A stretch of DNA of 64,000 nt from Sulfuricurvum kujiense DSM 16994 (GCF_000183725.1 NC_014762.1:2480001-2544000); one strand, 5' to 3'; positions 52,786 to 63,982 are shown, numbered from the stretch's first letter. The notes: generated from the letters alone by a model not told the origin. Numbers and translations: made by a program.

Positions 52786-53394
52786 ATGGATATCAAAGCT
52801 ATTTACATGAACGCCAATGCCATGCTTGAGGGGCATTTCAAACTCAGCTCAGGCAATCATTCGCAGTATTATCTCCAATCGGCGAAAGTACTCGAAGACC
52901 CTAAAACGGCAAAGCTTCTTGCCGATGCATTGAGCGATAAAATCAAAGCAAACGGCATTGTCATCGATACCGTATGTGCACCCGCTTTGGGCGGTTTGAT
53001 CGCAGGATTCGCCCTCGCGACCGCACTGGACAAACGTTCTATCTTTGCGGAGCGTGTCAACGGTGAGATGCAGATCCGCCGCGGATTCGAGATCACTCCG
53101 GGCGAAAAAGTCCTCATCTGTGAAGACATCATCACCACAGGCGGCTCGGCGATGGAAGCGGCCAAAGCGATCGAAGCGCTCGGCGGCGTCGTCGTCGGAT
53201 TTGCCGCTCTTGCCAACCGCGGTTTTTGCAAACGCGACGGAAGTGCGCTGGAGCGTAAAGCCAACTGTGCATTGCCATCCGACAAACCGCTTTTTGCCCT
53301 CGCCGATTTCGATTTTGAAATGTACGCACCGGATAACTGTCCGTTGTGTGCCGATGGAAGCGAAGCAATTAAGCCGGGGTCACGAGGAAACTAG
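52786..53394 (+). CDS. pyrE: Orotate phosphoribosyltransferase
   Basis: A 202-residue type I PRTase with the PRPP-binding motif '[19 protein letters not shown]' near residue 109 and '[15 protein letters not shown]' near 65. The C-terminal Cys pair ('NCPLCADG') is usual in this phylum. It makes OMP in pyrimidine synthesis, and starts 2 bases after frr stops. Confidence 0.95.
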   Translation: MDIKAIYMNANAMLEGHFKLSSGNHSQYYLQSAKVLEDPKTAKLLADALSDKIKANGIVIDTVCAPALGGLIAGFALATALDKRSIFAERVNGEMQIRRGFEITPGEKVLICEDIITTGGSAMEAAKAIEALGGVVVGFAALANRGFCKRDGSALERKANCALPSDKPLFALADFDFEMYAPDNCPLCADGSEAIKPGSRGN

Positions 53395-53403
53395 TTTTAA
53401 TAC

Positions 53404-53480
53404 GCCATCGGAGCAAAGCCCCGATTGGCTACGCTAACGCTGAGTTTCGCTCGGCGCGAAGCCCACGCACGCCTGCGTGC
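53404..53480 (+). ncRNA. Row of three hairpins between pyrE and the next gene
   Basis: Three successive stems in 77 bases: 53404-53429 (8 pairs with one bulge), 53438-53456 (7 pairs, one G-U) and 53467-53480 (GCACGC / GCGTGC). No T-run follows. This could be an RNA leader, an intergenic structured repeat or a small RNA. It is GC-rich compared with other gaps here. Confidence 0.4.
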
Positions 53481-53505
53481 TTATCAATCCAATCAAAGCT
53501 GTAAA

Positions 53506-53820
53506 ATGAACAATCCAGAAAACTTTAAAGTCGATATGGCGCATCTGCAAAAGGTGCAGCGGACGATTCGCAAAGCGGGGAATATCTTCCCAAATGAAAC
53601 CGAACTGGTCAATACGCTCGAAGATTTAATCATCAAAGCACAGGACGATACGGCACTCAATACCTATTACTCTATGGCACAATATCTCAAGCAGCGTGTT
53701 CGCGAACTCAAAACGAATCTCCCGAAACCGGTGGAAGAGATTGATATTGCGCTTGAAGATCTCAGCTGGTCTATCCGCTATCTTCAGTGGCTGGTTTCCG
53801 AACAGCCAAAAGAGTCATAA
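53506..53820 (+). CDS. Small helical hypothetical protein
   Basis: A 104-residue, helical soluble protein starting at ATG 53506; the frame is open further up, but that part is the hairpin row. It has 'LQKVQRTIRKAGNIFPNE' and ends 'LQWLVSEQPKES'. No known family seen. It overlaps the convergent antiporter gene by 6 bases. Confidence 0.65.
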   Translation: MNNPENFKVDMAHLQKVQRTIRKAGNIFPNETELVNTLEDLIIKAQDDTALNTYYSMAQYLKQRVRELKTNLPKPVEEIDIALEDLSWSIRYLQWLVSEQPKES

Positions 53821-55425
53821 CTCACACGTAACGGCTTCGCTCACCAGACGTGAAGCTACCTCTTTCTTCCCGTCAATCGTTATCGAGATGGGGAGTCCTC
53901 TTAACGCCCGTTTCTCTTCCAGACTCACTACTTTTACTACCAACTTCACTTCAGGCGCATAGCGGATAATCGCTTCGCAGATCAGTCTTTTCTTCTCAAG
54001 ATTGTCCAAGGTAATGATGACGCTGACTGAATCCTTGGTACACAGCTTATCCAAAATAGCCGTTTTGGACATATCTCCGAAATAGACCTCTTGTCCATCC
54101 CGCAGCGCCTCTTGAACATGTTTATAGCTGTTATCGGCTACAACGTAATCGACTCCCGAAGCACGGAGCTCTTTAGCGACGAATTTCCCGACGACGCCGT
54201 ACCCGCAGACAATAATGTGGTGATTCCGCCCCGGGAGCATCGCAAACGTCTCCGTAACGCTGACGTCTTTGAAAAAATAGCCGCTGATACGTGATAGATT
54301 CGCCAGAATAAAAGGGGTTGCGATGATAGAAAGGACGACAACCAGAACCAAAATCTGAGAGAGCTCGGAAGGGATGAGTTCCTGATTCCCCGCTAAAGCA
54401 AAAATTGCAAATGAGAATTCCCCGACCTGAGAGAGGGCTATCGCCGTTTTAAAGGCGACTTTGGATTGTGATTTCATCCGCACAACACCAAAAATGACGA
54501 TCGCTTTAACTGCCAATACCGCGAACAAGATTGCAATAACATCGTCCATATGTTGCACAAACAATCCCAAGTCAATCTTCATCCCGACCGTAACGAAAAA
54601 GGTCCCCAGCAGCAAATCTTTAAACGGAGCAATATCCGATTCGACTTTATGGTGGTAGCGGGTTTCGGCTATGATCATCCCCGCGACAAACGCCCCCAGC
54701 GAATAGGTAAATCCGGCATAGGATGCAAGCAGCGACGAGGCGACGACGATGACCAAGACCGATCCCATGAAGAGCTCATCGACTTCACTGGTGGAAGAAA
54801 AATGAAGAAGCCATGTCATCACACGTTTGCCGACTATAAACAGTGATCCGACAATCACGACCGCACTAATCGCCGTTTGGATCAAAACATCGCCGATATC
54901 TTTACCGTCAGAACTCAAAAAACCGATCAAAATCAAAATCGGGATGACGGCAAGATCTTGAAAAATTAAAATCCCGGTCGCTTTTTGACCGTAAGGACGG
55001 GCAATCTCTTTCGTCGATTTAAGATAGCTCAATACCACGGCGGTCGAAGAGAGCGAAAGTGCCATAGAGATGATGATTGCCGTCGCCAACGAAACAGAGA
55101 GGATTCCGTACGCAATTGCAAAAAAGATGACGGCGGAGAGGATAACCTGAAACGATCCGTTAAAAAACACATCGGTTTTCATCGTGGAAAGACGCTGCAA
55201 TGAAACCTCAAGCCCGATCGTAAACATCAAAAAGACGACGCCGAACTCGGCAATTATCTCCAAGGTATGCGAATCCGCCATATGCCGCAGATCAAATCCA
55301 TACGCAACCGTCACCCCGGTTAAAATGTAACCGATAATCTGGGAAATGCCGAATCGTTTTAAAATAAGATTCACGACGATAGAAAATCCCAATGCTATCG
55401 TGACGTAATAAAGAGCCGATTCCAT
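53815..55425 (-). CDS. KefB-type cation/proton antiporter with TrkA-N domain
   Basis: A 536-residue protein: CPA2-type membrane domain of 12 or so helices (residues about 1-375; 'DLAVIPILILIG', 'GAFVAGMIIAET') and a cytoplasmic Rossmann domain at about 400-520 with the NAD-binding 'CGYGVVGKFVAKEL'. Such proteins exchange potassium or sodium for protons and are gated by NADH or thiol adducts. It is convergent to the small gene and divergent from pyrG. Confidence 0.88.
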   Translation of the reverse strand: MESALYYVTIALGFSIVVNLILKRFGISQIIGYILTGVTVAYGFDLRHMADSHTLEIIAEFGVVFLMFTIGLEVSLQRLSTMKTDVFFNGSFQVILSAVIFFAIAYGILSVSLATAIIISMALSLSSTAVVLSYLKSTKEIARPYGQKATGILIFQDLAVIPILILIGFLSSDGKDIGDVLIQTAISAVVIVGSLFIVGKRVMTWLLHFSSTSEVDELFMGSVLVIVVASSLLASYAGFTYSLGAFVAGMIIAETRYHHKVESDIAPFKDLLLGTFFVTVGMKIDLGLFVQHMDDVIAILFAVLAVKAIVIFGVVRMKSQSKVAFKTAIALSQVGEFSFAIFALAGNQELIPSELSQILVLVVVLSIIATPFILANLSRISGYFFKDVSVTETFAMLPGRNHHIIVCGYGVVGKFVAKELRASGVDYVVADNSYKHVQEALRDGQEVYFGDMSKTAILDKLCTKDSVSVIITLDNLEKKRLICEAIIRYAPEVKLVVKVVSLEEKRALRGLPISITIDGKKEVASRLVSEAVTCEL

Positions 55426-55568
55426 AAATTTCCATTTTTCAAACGTTTTTATAAGTGTTAAAAGTATATAATACGTTCCTTAAGAAGAGCGGCAATAGTC
55501 GACGTTTTGGATCATCACGACCCATTTAACCCCATCGTAAAATACGCAAACAGCTAAGGAATGATTCA

Positions 55569-57203
55569 ATGACCAAATATATTTTTGTCACCGGCGGAGT
55601 TCTGAGTTCACTTGGAAAAGGGATTACGGCAGCCAGTATCGGCGCACTCCTCAAACACTCCGGCAAACAGGTCGGCATGCTCAAAATCGATCCGTACATC
55701 AACGTCGATCCAGGAACCATGAGTCCGTTGGAGCACGGTGAAGTATTTGTTACCAAAGACGGGGCAGAGACCGATTTGGATATCGGAAACTACGAGCGCT
55801 TTCTCGATGCCTCTTTTTTACGTACCAGCAACTTCACAACGGGTCAGGTCTACAGCTCGGTCATCGAACGCGAACGCAGCGGCGGATACTTGGGTCAAAC
55901 GATCCAAGTCGTCCCCCACATCGTCGGTGAAATCGTCGATCGGATCAAAAAAGCGGGCGAGGGGCATGAAATTCTCGTTGTCGAGCTCGGCGGTACCGTC
56001 GGTGATATCGAAGGGTTGCCGTATATGGAAGCGATCCGAATGATGAAACATGACGACGAGGTTGAGGGGACGTTTTTTATCCACGTCACCCTGATCCCGT
56101 TTATCAAAGCGGCAGGCGAGCACAAAAGCAAACCAACCCAGCACTCGGTTCAGGAGCTTCGCCGTATCGGTATTACCCCGCAAATGATTATCGCCCGCAG
56201 CGAAGAGCGCCTGCCGAAAACGTTTAAGAAAAAACTGGCCCTTGCGTGTGATGTCAGCAACGACAGTATCATCGAAGCGATGGACGAACAGACCATCTAT
56301 GCCGTTCCGCTCAGCTTCCTGCAACAAAACATCCTCGCTCCGATCAGCAAAGAGCTGGAGCTAGGCGAACTCAAACCCGATATGGAACAATGGGACTCTT
56401 TGGTCAAAAAAATCGTCTCTCCGAAATACCACGTTACCATCGGCTTCGTCGGAAAATATCTGGAGCTCAAAGAGTCGTATAAATCACTTATCGAAGCGCT
56501 GATCCACTCGGGTGCCCATCTCGATACCCGCGTTGCGATCCACTGGGTTGACAGTGAAAAAATCGAAACCCAAGGGGCGGAAGCGCTTCTTCGCGACTGC
56601 GATTCGGTTCTCGTAGCCGGCGGATTCGGAAATCGCGGGGTTGAGGGGAAAATCGAAGCGATTCGATATGCCCGCGAAAACAATATGCCGTATTTGGGAA
56701 TCTGTCTGGGAATGCAGCTCTCGATCGTCGAGTATGCCCGTAACGTTTTAGGCTACGAAGATGCCAACTCGATCGAGTTTAACCCGACAACGACCCATCC
56801 GATGATCTACCTCATCGATAACTTTATCGACCAATCGGGCGAAACGCAGCTGAGAACCCACCACTCGCCGATGGGCGGAACACTCCGTTTGGGCGAATAT
56901 CCGTGCGAAACCAAAGCGGGATCAAAACTTCGCGCCGCGTATAACAACGAACCGCTCATTTACGAGCGCCACCGTCACCGCTACGAAGCCAATCCGACCT
57001 ACCGTGAAGCACTTGAAAATGCGGGAATGATCGTAACGGGCGAATCTCACGGACTTATCGAAGCCGTCGAAATTCCAAAGCATCCGTGGTTTTTAGGGGT
57101 ACAGTTCCATCCGGAGTTCACCTCTCGCCTCCAAAGCCCGAATGCCTCTATCCTAGGGTTCGTAAAAGCGACATTCGATCATGCCAACCCGAATCCTGCC
57201 TGA
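55569..57203 (+). CDS. pyrG: CTP synthase
   Basis: A 544-residue protein of normal length. The synthase domain opens with '[18 protein letters not shown]'; the glutaminase domain has the nucleophile '[16 protein letters not shown]' near residue 378 and the closing His/Glu in '[11 protein letters not shown]' near 511. It makes CTP from UTP and glutamine. It is the first of a tightly packed plus-strand chain; recJ starts 23 bases before its stop. Confidence 0.96.
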   Translation: MTKYIFVTGGVLSSLGKGITAASIGALLKHSGKQVGMLKIDPYINVDPGTMSPLEHGEVFVTKDGAETDLDIGNYERFLDASFLRTSNFTTGQVYSSVIERERSGGYLGQTIQVVPHIVGEIVDRIKKAGEGHEILVVELGGTVGDIEGLPYMEAIRMMKHDDEVEGTFFIHVTLIPFIKAAGEHKSKPTQHSVQELRRIGITPQMIIARSEERLPKTFKKKLALACDVSNDSIIEAMDEQTIYAVPLSFLQQNILAPISKELELGELKPDMEQWDSLVKKIVSPKYHVTIGFVGKYLELKESYKSLIEALIHSGAHLDTRVAIHWVDSEKIETQGAEALLRDCDSVLVAGGFGNRGVEGKIEAIRYARENNMPYLGICLGMQLSIVEYARNVLGYEDANSIEFNPTTTHPMIYLIDNFIDQSGETQLRTHHSPMGGTLRLGEYPCETKAGSKLRAAYNNEPLIYERHRHRYEANPTYREALENAGMIVTGESHGLIEAVEIPKHPWFLGVQFHPEFTSRLQSPNASILGFVKATFDHANPNPA

Positions 57204-58782
57204 GGTTCCCCTTCTCGATCACACAGCACTCGGGAGTTTTTTAGCGAGCCGATTTGAATCGCAAAGTGAAAAACTCTCCGATATTCCCCATCCTTCCAAT
57301 CTAAAAGATGCGCAAAAGGGGGCCGATCGGCTCGCTCGCGCCATCCGCAACCATGAACGTATCGCTCTCGTCGGTGATTATGATGTTGACGGCGTCACCT
57401 CTACCGCTATCGTCAAGCGTTTTTTCGACCTCATCTCTTATCCCCTTATCACGACGATACCGAACCGATTCAGCGACGGATACGGCGTCTCTAAAAACGT
57501 TTTGGAACGGCTCGATGCCGATGTGATCTTTACCGTTGACAACGGGATCAATGCCATCGAAGCCGCAGAAGTATGCAAAACACGGGGGATCGATCTGATC
57601 ATCACCGACCACCACACTCCCGGAGACACTCTCCCCAATGCCTATGCAATCATCAATCCGAAACAAAGCGACTGCCCCTATCCGTTTAAAGAGATATGCG
57701 GTGCACAGGTGGGATGGCTTTTTATGGGGCTTCTCAAACAAGAACTGAATCTCTCCATCGACATGCGTCAGTTTTTTCCGTTCTTGGCCCTTGCGATCAT
57801 CGCTGACGTTATGCCCCTTGTGGGAATTAACCGCGCTATCGTCAAAACGGGGCTTGATATGATGCAAACCTCGTCTCTCTCACCGTTTGTCATGATCCGT
57901 GATTTCCTCAACCGATCCGCCGTCTCTTCGGAGGATATCGCTTTTCAGATCGCTCCGCGCATCAATTCGGCTGGACGGCTCGAAGATGCATCCATCGCCC
58001 TTGAGTTTCTCATGGCCGATACGACAGAAAAAGCCTATCACCAGTTTGAACTCCTCACCGCGCTCAATACGCTGCGTAAAGAGACCGAAGCTCAGACAAC
58101 TGCCGAAGCCATGCTGCACGTCAACCCGAAAGAACAGATCATCGTCGTTGCGGGGGAGCATTGGAACGAAGGAGTCGTAGGAATCGTCGCTTCACGGCTG
58201 GTAAACCATTTTCAAAAACCGGCCATCGTCCTCAGCGTCCATAACGGCATTGCCAAAGGAAGCGGGCGAAGCATCGGAAATGTCGATCTCTACTCCCTGA
58301 TCAAATCGCAAGAGAAACATCTGCAAAAATTCGGCGGTCACAAAATGGCGGCGGGGCTGTCTATGAGCAGTGATGCGATCGAAGCGTTTCGTCTGGGAAT
58401 CAACGAAGCCGCAAAACAGATCAATCCGGCCGACTTCATCCCCCATAGCGATATCATCGGCGAACTCGAACACGAAATGATCAATTTTCAGCTGTTGGAG
58501 CTTCTGGAGCGATTTGAACCTTACGGTGAGGGGAATCCCCGTCCGAGATTTTTAATCCGGGAGGCCGACGTCGTAACGGTCAAACTCTTCGGAAGCGACC
58601 AGTCCCACAGCCGTTTGGAGCTGCGCCCTTCCCGGCTCAGTCCGAAAACACTGGAGCTGATCGCGTTTCGGCGGACACTGGAGTGTCCCGAAAATAAAAA
58701 AATGTCGTGCAGCTATACCGTCAATAAGAACGAGTGGAACGGGCGGGTCTCGATTCAGCTTATGGTAGAGAGGGTATTTTAA
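57181..58782 (+). CDS. recJ: Single-stranded-DNA-specific exonuclease RecJ
   Basis: A 533-residue DHH-family nuclease: '[11 protein letters not shown]' near residue 62, '[12 protein letters not shown]' near 118, 'ITDHHTPGD' near 141 and DHHA1 '[15 protein letters not shown]' near 361 with '[12 protein letters not shown]'. It resects 5' ends in recombination and repair. The ATG lies inside the end of pyrG and has no strong ribosome site, so it is probably coupled to it. Its stop overlaps the next start by one base. Confidence 0.93.
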   Translation: MPTRILPEVPLLDHTALGSFLASRFESQSEKLSDIPHPSNLKDAQKGADRLARAIRNHERIALVGDYDVDGVTSTAIVKRFFDLISYPLITTIPNRFSDGYGVSKNVLERLDADVIFTVDNGINAIEAAEVCKTRGIDLIITDHHTPGDTLPNAYAIINPKQSDCPYPFKEICGAQVGWLFMGLLKQELNLSIDMRQFFPFLALAIIADVMPLVGINRAIVKTGLDMMQTSSLSPFVMIRDFLNRSAVSSEDIAFQIAPRINSAGRLEDASIALEFLMADTTEKAYHQFELLTALNTLRKETEAQTTAEAMLHVNPKEQIIVVAGEHWNEGVVGIVASRLVNHFQKPAIVLSVHNGIAKGSGRSIGNVDLYSLIKSQEKHLQKFGGHKMAAGLSMSSDAIEAFRLGINEAAKQINPADFIPHSDIIGELEHEMINFQLLELLERFEPYGEGNPRPRFLIREADVVTVKLFGSDQSHSRLELRPSRLSPKTLELIAFRRTLECPENKKMSCSYTVNKNEWNGRVSIQLMVERVF

Positions 58783-59246
58783 TGTTCCGGTTATCCTCTT
58801 TAGTGCTTTTTGCCCTCTTGATAAACGGCTGCGATACGCCGAATAGATCTTTGCCCTACGCCCTGAGCATTACCGAAGAGGGGCTTGGTTCTTTGCACCC
58901 CGATACCCCGTTTAGCCAGGTAAACACCTCCCTGAGCGGCTTTGAATTCGAAAAATTGAGCCAAATCACCCCGGGCCAAAACGAAATGATTTTCCTGATG
59001 AAACGGGGGGAGAAAATACTCGCCCAAATTGTTTCCGATCCCTCCGGCAAAAAAATTGCCGAAATTCAGATCACCTCCGAACTGATCAAAAACAGATACA
59101 ATCAGGGACTTGGGGATCCGCTTCCCACCGGTAAAACACTGCACTGCAAAGGTGACATCTGCCAAAATGAGAATGAGCCTTCCGTACATTATCGAATCGA
59201 TCAAAAAACACGAATCATTAAAGAAATAACCTTTTCACGGCTATAA
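58782..59246 (+). CDS. Lipoprotein, possibly DUF1131-like
   Basis: A 154-residue protein started at ATG 58782, on the last base of the recJ stop, after AGAGGG. The signal ends in a lipobox 'LLINGC'. The mature part ('ITEEGLGSLHPDTPF', 'ITSELIKNRYNQGLGDPLPTG', 'LHCKGDIC') recalls the RpoE-linked DUF1131 lipoproteins such as E. coli YfeY, but only loosely. Function unknown. Confidence 0.6.
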   Translation: MFRLSSLVLFALLINGCDTPNRSLPYALSITEEGLGSLHPDTPFSQVNTSLSGFEFEKLSQITPGQNEMIFLMKRGEKILAQIVSDPSGKKIAEIQITSELIKNRYNQGLGDPLPTGKTLHCKGDICQNENEPSVHYRIDQKTRIIKEITFSRL

Positions 59247-59252
59247 TACGAC

Positions 59253-60296
59253 ATGGACACATTTTTTATTGAATTTCGCGACCCTCTTTTCGGTATCGTC
59301 GTCTTTTTTATCCTCCTTTTTATCCTCTCCTTTTTGAGCTATTGGTGGGGGCGCTATAAAGCGGCTAAAGAGCATACCGATCTTAAATCTTTTCTAGGAA
59401 AATTCGAGTCTCTCGGCGAAGGGGACAAACTGGCCGAGCAGGTGCAAACCAACTCTCTAACGAGCGAATCGTGGCTTCTGCTGGCACAAAGTTTTGAACA
59501 TCAGGGGAATTACGAGAAAAGCGTCGAGATCTATCATGCGCTCCTCTCCAAAAACCGTGATCCCATTTTCCAAAAAGACGCCCTTTTACTACTGGGAAAA
59601 AGCTTTTTCAAGGCAGGGTTTTTAGAGCGTGCGCGTCAAACGTTTATGCAGATTCTTCACAATTCTCCCCGTACACCGCAGGCATTGCATTATCTGATTC
59701 TCATTTATGAGCAGCTACAGCAATACGACAAAGCCCTGGAGGTAATGGAATCGCTGCAGGAGCTCTCTCCCGGAACCTCGAATGAGAAACTCTATATTGA
59801 ATGCCGGATTCTGCTCAATGACCACCGAATCGACATCGATGAAAAAGCCCAAAAACTGCTCGAACTCTACAGCACGCACCGCCAACTGGGGTACATGATT
59901 TTTGAGTGGCTCTTTACCTACCGCCCGGCATTGGCATGGCGGCACTACGACCAATCGCTGAGCCAGCGGCTGAGTGATGTTTTATGGCGGCTCAGAGATG
60001 AAAATCTCGATTTGGATATAATTGCAAGCAATACTTTCTTGCGCGAACTGTTCACGGCAAAAGGATCAGTCGATCTTTGCTTGGGAAGCTCGGTTTTCGA
60101 ACTCGACGTCCTAATCGCCCTTCGCCGCTGCGGCGTTGCCAAAGCGGCATTGCAGTTTGAATATTCGTGTGACGAATGTAATACGATATCATTTTTGCCG
60201 TTTCACCGCTGTCCGCACTGTCATGCGATTGATTCTCTGCAAAGCATTATGAATCTCTCAAAGGAACGATTTGAAGAAAATAACTCTCTTCAGTGA
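59253..60296 (+). CDS. Membrane-anchored TPR protein with C-terminal zinc ribbon (LapB-like)
   Basis: A 347-residue protein: one N-terminal transmembrane helix (about residues 11-33), four or more TPR-like repeats ('SWLLLAQSFEHQGNYEKSVEIY' region near 75, 'ALLLLGKSFFKAGFLERARQ' near 110) and a C-terminal rubredoxin-like ribbon with CDEC and CPHC. This is the layout of E. coli LapB/YciM, which controls LPS synthesis through FtsH and LpxC. A similar role is an inference from the domain order. It overlaps rnhA by 26 bases. Confidence 0.75.
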   Translation: MDTFFIEFRDPLFGIVVFFILLFILSFLSYWWGRYKAAKEHTDLKSFLGKFESLGEGDKLAEQVQTNSLTSESWLLLAQSFEHQGNYEKSVEIYHALLSKNRDPIFQKDALLLLGKSFFKAGFLERARQTFMQILHNSPRTPQALHYLILIYEQLQQYDKALEVMESLQELSPGTSNEKLYIECRILLNDHRIDIDEKAQKLLELYSTHRQLGYMIFEWLFTYRPALAWRHYDQSLSQRLSDVLWRLRDENLDLDIIASNTFLRELFTAKGSVDLCLGSSVFELDVLIALRRCGVAKAALQFEYSCDECNTISFLPFHRCPHCHAIDSLQSIMNLSKERFEENNSLQ

Positions 60297-60705
60297 CGGA
60301 TCGGCACTCGGGAATCCGGGGCCGGGAGGCTATGGGGCCATCTTGCGCTACGGAGACAAAGAGCGCATCATCCGAGGCGGAGAAGCCCATACGACCAATA
60401 ACCGCATGGAGCTGCTCGGAGTGATAGAGGGATTGCGGGCGCTTAAAGAGCCGTGCGACGTCACTATCATCTCCGATTCGAGCTATGTCATCAAAGGGAT
60501 CAACGAGTGGCTGGAAGGGTGGATCAAACGCAACTTCGCCAAAGTCAAAAACCCCGACCTCTGGCAGGAGTATATCCGGGTTTCTGCTCCCCACCGCATT
60601 GAGGGTGTCTGGGTTCGCGGCCATAACGGCCATATCGAAAACGAACAATGCGACGTAATCGCCAAAGAAGAGGCGGAAAAATTCAAAAAAGGATTGAACA
60701 ACTAA
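60271..60705 (+). CDS. rnhA: Ribonuclease HI
   Basis: A 144-residue protein with a TTG start after AAGGA. Catalytic acids are in '[18 protein letters not shown]' (D9), '[13 protein letters not shown]' (E48), '[11 protein letters not shown]' (D70) and '[12 protein letters not shown]' (D128). It removes RNA from RNA-DNA hybrids. Its stop overlaps the rnc start by one base (TAATG). Confidence 0.95.
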   Translation: MKKITLFSDGSALGNPGPGGYGAILRYGDKERIIRGGEAHTTNNRMELLGVIEGLRALKEPCDVTIISDSSYVIKGINEWLEGWIKRNFAKVKNPDLWQEYIRVSAPHRIEGVWVRGHNGHIENEQCDVIAKEEAEKFKKGLNN

Positions 60706-61385
60706 TGGACAATTTACAAGCCCTGCAAGAACGCTTAGGGTACACATTTCAAAACAAAGAGCTCCTTATTGAAGCGCTGACGCATAAAAGCTACAAACAG
60801 CCCTACAATAATGAGCGGCTGGAGTTTTTGGGAGACGCGGTACTCGATTTGATCGTCGGAGAATATCTTTACAAAAAATTCCGCGGCTATGATGAGGGGA
60901 AACTCTCCAAAATGCGTGCATCTCTCGTCAACGAGGGGGGATTTACCTCACTGGCCAATCATCTTAACCTCGGAGAGCATATTTTTCTCTCCAATGCCGA
61001 AGAAAACAACAGCGGCCGGACCAAAAGCTCTTTGTTATCAAATGCTTTTGAGGCCGTCATGGGGGCGATGTACCTTGAAACCGGATTGGGAAAAGTGCAG
61101 GAGATCACCGTTTCTCTTCTCGAACACGTCCATCCCGATATTTCACTCGATTCGCTCTTTAAAGACTACAAAACCTCTTTACAAGAGCTGACGCAGGCAC
61201 ACTACGGAACGACTCCCGAATATCAGCTTATCGCCGCACACGGGCCGGATCATAAAAAAGAGTTTGAAGTTGCTGTCATTATCGATGGCAAACGCTACGC
61301 CTCCGCTCAGGGGAAAAGCAAAAAACAAGCTCAGCAGGAAGCGGCACAGATCGCTCTTGAAATGCTGTCCAAGGAGCTCAAATGA
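60705..61385 (+). CDS. rnc: Ribonuclease III
   Basis: A 226-residue protein starting at ATG 60705. The nuclease motif '[20 protein letters not shown]' is near residue 36, '[18 protein letters not shown]' near 108 and the dsRNA-binding domain is at about 155-223 ('[10 protein letters not shown]', '[17 protein letters not shown]'). It would cut the pre-rRNA stems described around 16S and 23S. Confidence 0.96.
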   Translation: MDNLQALQERLGYTFQNKELLIEALTHKSYKQPYNNERLEFLGDAVLDLIVGEYLYKKFRGYDEGKLSKMRASLVNEGGFTSLANHLNLGEHIFLSNAEENNSGRTKSSLLSNAFEAVMGAMYLETGLGKVQEITVSLLEHVHPDISLDSLFKDYKTSLQELTQAHYGTTPEYQLIAAHGPDHKKEFEVAVIIDGKRYASAQGKSKKQAQQEAAQIALEMLSKELK

Positions 61386-62455
61386 ATCGGTTCGGAGAAC
61401 GTTTTACGATCACCACCTTCGGTGAATCGCACGGCAAAGCGATCGGCTGTGTTCTCGACGGTGTCCCGGCAGGGCTTTTGATTGACGAAGATTACATCCA
61501 AAGTGAGTTGGATCGCCGCAAACCGGGTCAAAACGAATTTGCCACCGCCCGTAAAGAGGCAGATTGTGTCGAAATTCTCAGCGGCGTATTCGAAGGGCTC
61601 AGCACGGGTACACCGATTATGATGGTGATCTATAACACCGATCAAAAAAGCGGAGACTACTCAAACGTCAAAGATATTTTCCGCCCCGGTCATGCCGACT
61701 TTACCTATTTTCACAAATACGGTCTGCGCGATTACCGAGGCGGCGGACGCTCTAGCGCACGTGAAACCGCCGCTCGCGTTGCAGGCGGTGCGGTGGCAAA
61801 ACTGATGCTTTCACAACTCGGCATTACATTTCAAAGCGGTATCAGCGCTATACACGGTATCGAAGCACAGTCTCTCGATTTTACCTACCCCCAAAATAGC
61901 CCGATCTATGCGCTCGATGCAAGCGTAGAAGAGGCACAAAAAGCGGCCATTCTAGAGGCTAAAAATTCCCATGACTCCGTCGGCGGCGTGTGCACGGTCA
62001 AAATCAGCGGCCTTCCGATCGGTCTGGGTGAAGGGCTTTATTACAAACTCGATGCCGTACTGGCAGAGGCAATGATGGGGATCAATGCCGTCAAAGCGGT
62101 TGAAATAGGAGAAGGTATCCGAAGCGGCGAGCTTCTGGCATCGCAAAACAACGATGCTATCACCCCAAAGGGTTTTAAAACTAATCATGCGGGAGGAATT
62201 TTGGGTGGAATGAGCAACGGTGATGACGTTCTCGTCCGTGTCCATTTTAAGCCGACCCCGTCGATCTTTATCGATCAGGAAAGCGTTAATACCGAGAATG
62301 AGAGTGTTAATGTCTCTTTAAAAGGGCGGCATGATCCGTGTGTCGCCGTACGCGGTTCGGTCGTCGCCGAATCGATGGCGGCACTGGTATGTGCCGATAT
62401 GGTTTTGCTCAATATGGGTTCTACCATGAACGGAATCAAAGGGTATTACCTCTAA
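61382..62455 (+). CDS. aroC: Chorismate synthase
   Basis: A 357-residue protein with the family motifs '[18 protein letters not shown]' near residue 13, '[20 protein letters not shown]' near 102 and '[15 protein letters not shown]'. It forms chorismate from EPSP with reduced FMN, last step of the shikimate pathway. It is coupled to rnc by an ATGA overlap. Confidence 0.96.
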   Translation: MNRFGERFTITTFGESHGKAIGCVLDGVPAGLLIDEDYIQSELDRRKPGQNEFATARKEADCVEILSGVFEGLSTGTPIMMVIYNTDQKSGDYSNVKDIFRPGHADFTYFHKYGLRDYRGGGRSSARETAARVAGGAVAKLMLSQLGITFQSGISAIHGIEAQSLDFTYPQNSPIYALDASVEEAQKAAILEAKNSHDSVGGVCTVKISGLPIGLGEGLYYKLDAVLAEAMMGINAVKAVEIGEGIRSGELLASQNNDAITPKGFKTNHAGGILGGMSNGDDVLVRVHFKPTPSIFIDQESVNTENESVNVSLKGRHDPCVAVRGSVVAESMAALVCADMVLLNMGSTMNGIKGYYL

Positions 62456-62515
62456 TTTCAATATATTTAAGCTTTGTTTCACTACCATAAAGGATTCCTA
62501 TAAAAAGGGTTCTTT

Positions 62516-63982
62516 GTGACGAGTCCAACTCAAAACTGCTACCTTCTCGATACCTCTGTTATCTTAGATGATCCAACCAACATTTTACGAATCAGTGACG
62601 AAAACCAAAACGGCATCGTTATCACTAATATCGTTTTGGCCGAACTTAACAGTAAAAAAGACGATATGCGTTCCGAAGCCGGTTTTCAGGCTAGAGAATT
62701 TTTCCGTCTCGCCGATGCGGCATGGGGAGAGCCGATCAGTTTTATTGAGCTTCCCGAATGCGTCCGCAGCCATGTCGATGTCGAAGAGTGTAAAAACGAC
62801 AGATACTACCGTTTATCGCTCAATTTTGACCGATCATTGCATGGAGGGGAGGCAAACCTTATTGACCTCTTTATCGTCCACCGTGAACAATACCGCGTAG
62901 CCCATAATTTTTCCGAGCCCAAAGGGATCAACGACGCCAAAATCGGTGAAATTGCCGATGATTATGACCTTATCCTTCTCTCTAACGACATGTCGTTTCG
63001 GATTGCAGCCGAGATTCGCGGTATCCGTACCCAAAGTATCCGAAACAGCAGCGTCGAGGCTCCCGAACAAATCGATTTTACCTATACTTATGAGTATGAA
63101 GATGTCCCCGCTCTCCCGACCGATGCAGAACACCACAATTTTGATCAAATCACGTTTATCCAAAAAGCGCAAAGTACCACGTCAGAGATGTACGAAACGG
63201 GAATTCAACGTCACGCTTTTGCATTCAACAACCAGATAGAATGGTGCGATTTCGATCGACGTTTCGGGGAATATTTCAATGAAGAGCTTGTCCGTCCGCT
63301 CAACTTGGAACAAAAGTTCTATTATGCGATGATGACCCATCCGCAAAACTACGTCACCGTCGTTTCCGGCTCTACCGGATCGGGGAAAACGCTCGTTGCC
63401 CTGCAAGCGGGATTGGAGTTGGTTGAAGAGGGGATCGTCGAGGGGATCGTCTATGCCCGTAACACCGTCACCTCTAACGATCAGGCGGCGGAACTTGGAT
63501 TTCGTAAAGGGGATGAGGAACAAAAACTCGGATACTTTATGTACCCTCTTTATGCAGCGGTCAATTTCACCATTGAGCACCAAAGCAAGCGTTCGATCGA
63601 CGCACGTGTCGAATATACCGGCAACACCAATTCGGTCAAACGGGAAAATGCGACCGAAGTGTTTATGAAAAAATACAACATTGAAGTGATGGATATTGCC
63701 CACTTGCGCGGTACGACGATTTCGCGCAAATTCGTCATTATCGACGAGGCTCAAAATATGACTAATGCCACGTTAAAGCTTATCGGAACCCGTATGGGGG
63801 ATGAAACACGTCTCGTCGTGATGGGGGACCCCGGACAAATCGACCATCCGTTTCTCTCCAAACGCCGCAATGCCCTTGTCAGTTTGCTCAACAAAGCGCA
63901 GCATAACAATTTTATCGCAGGGATTCAGTTGCGCCATACGATCCGTAGTACGGTTGCCGACTGGTTTGATAAAAACTTTTAA
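62516..63982 (+). CDS. PIN-domain / PhoH-like ATPase (PhoH2, YlaK-type)
   Basis: A 488-residue protein started at GTG. The N-terminal PIN nuclease domain (about residues 7-185) has the acids in 'YLLDTSVILDDP', 'VLAELN' and 'LLSNDMSFRI'. The C-terminal PhoH ATPase (about 260-488) has Walker A 'SGSTGSGKT' near residue 285 and Walker B 'KFVIIDEAQNM' near 407. PhoH2 proteins unwind and cut RNA. It lies alone 60 bases after aroC with a weak ribosome site, and ends 18 bases before the window edge. Confidence 0.92.
   Translation: MTSPTQNCYLLDTSVILDDPTNILRISDENQNGIVITNIVLAELNSKKDDMRSEAGFQAREFFRLADAAWGEPISFIELPECVRSHVDVEECKNDRYYRLSLNFDRSLHGGEANLIDLFIVHREQYRVAHNFSEPKGINDAKIGEIADDYDLILLSNDMSFRIAAEIRGIRTQSIRNSSVEAPEQIDFTYTYEYEDVPALPTDAEHHNFDQITFIQKAQSTTSEMYETGIQRHAFAFNNQIEWCDFDRRFGEYFNEELVRPLNLEQKFYYAMMTHPQNYVTVVSGSTGSGKTLVALQAGLELVEEGIVEGIVYARNTVTSNDQAAELGFRKGDEEQKLGYFMYPLYAAVNFTIEHQSKRSIDARVEYTGNTNSVKRENATEVFMKKYNIEVMDIAHLRGTTISRKFVIIDEAQNMTNATLKLIGTRMGDETRLVVMGDPGQIDHPFLSKRRNALVSLLNKAQHNNFIAGIQLRHTIRSTVADWFDKNF

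Noticed and set aside
53425-53505. Longer N-terminus of the small helical protein
   Set aside because: It would be translated from the hairpin row with a TTG start and an Arg/Ala-rich, low-complexity sequence.
55818-56327. A 169-codon minus-strand frame inside pyrG
   Set aside because: Antisense to the CTP synthase domain; no support of its own.
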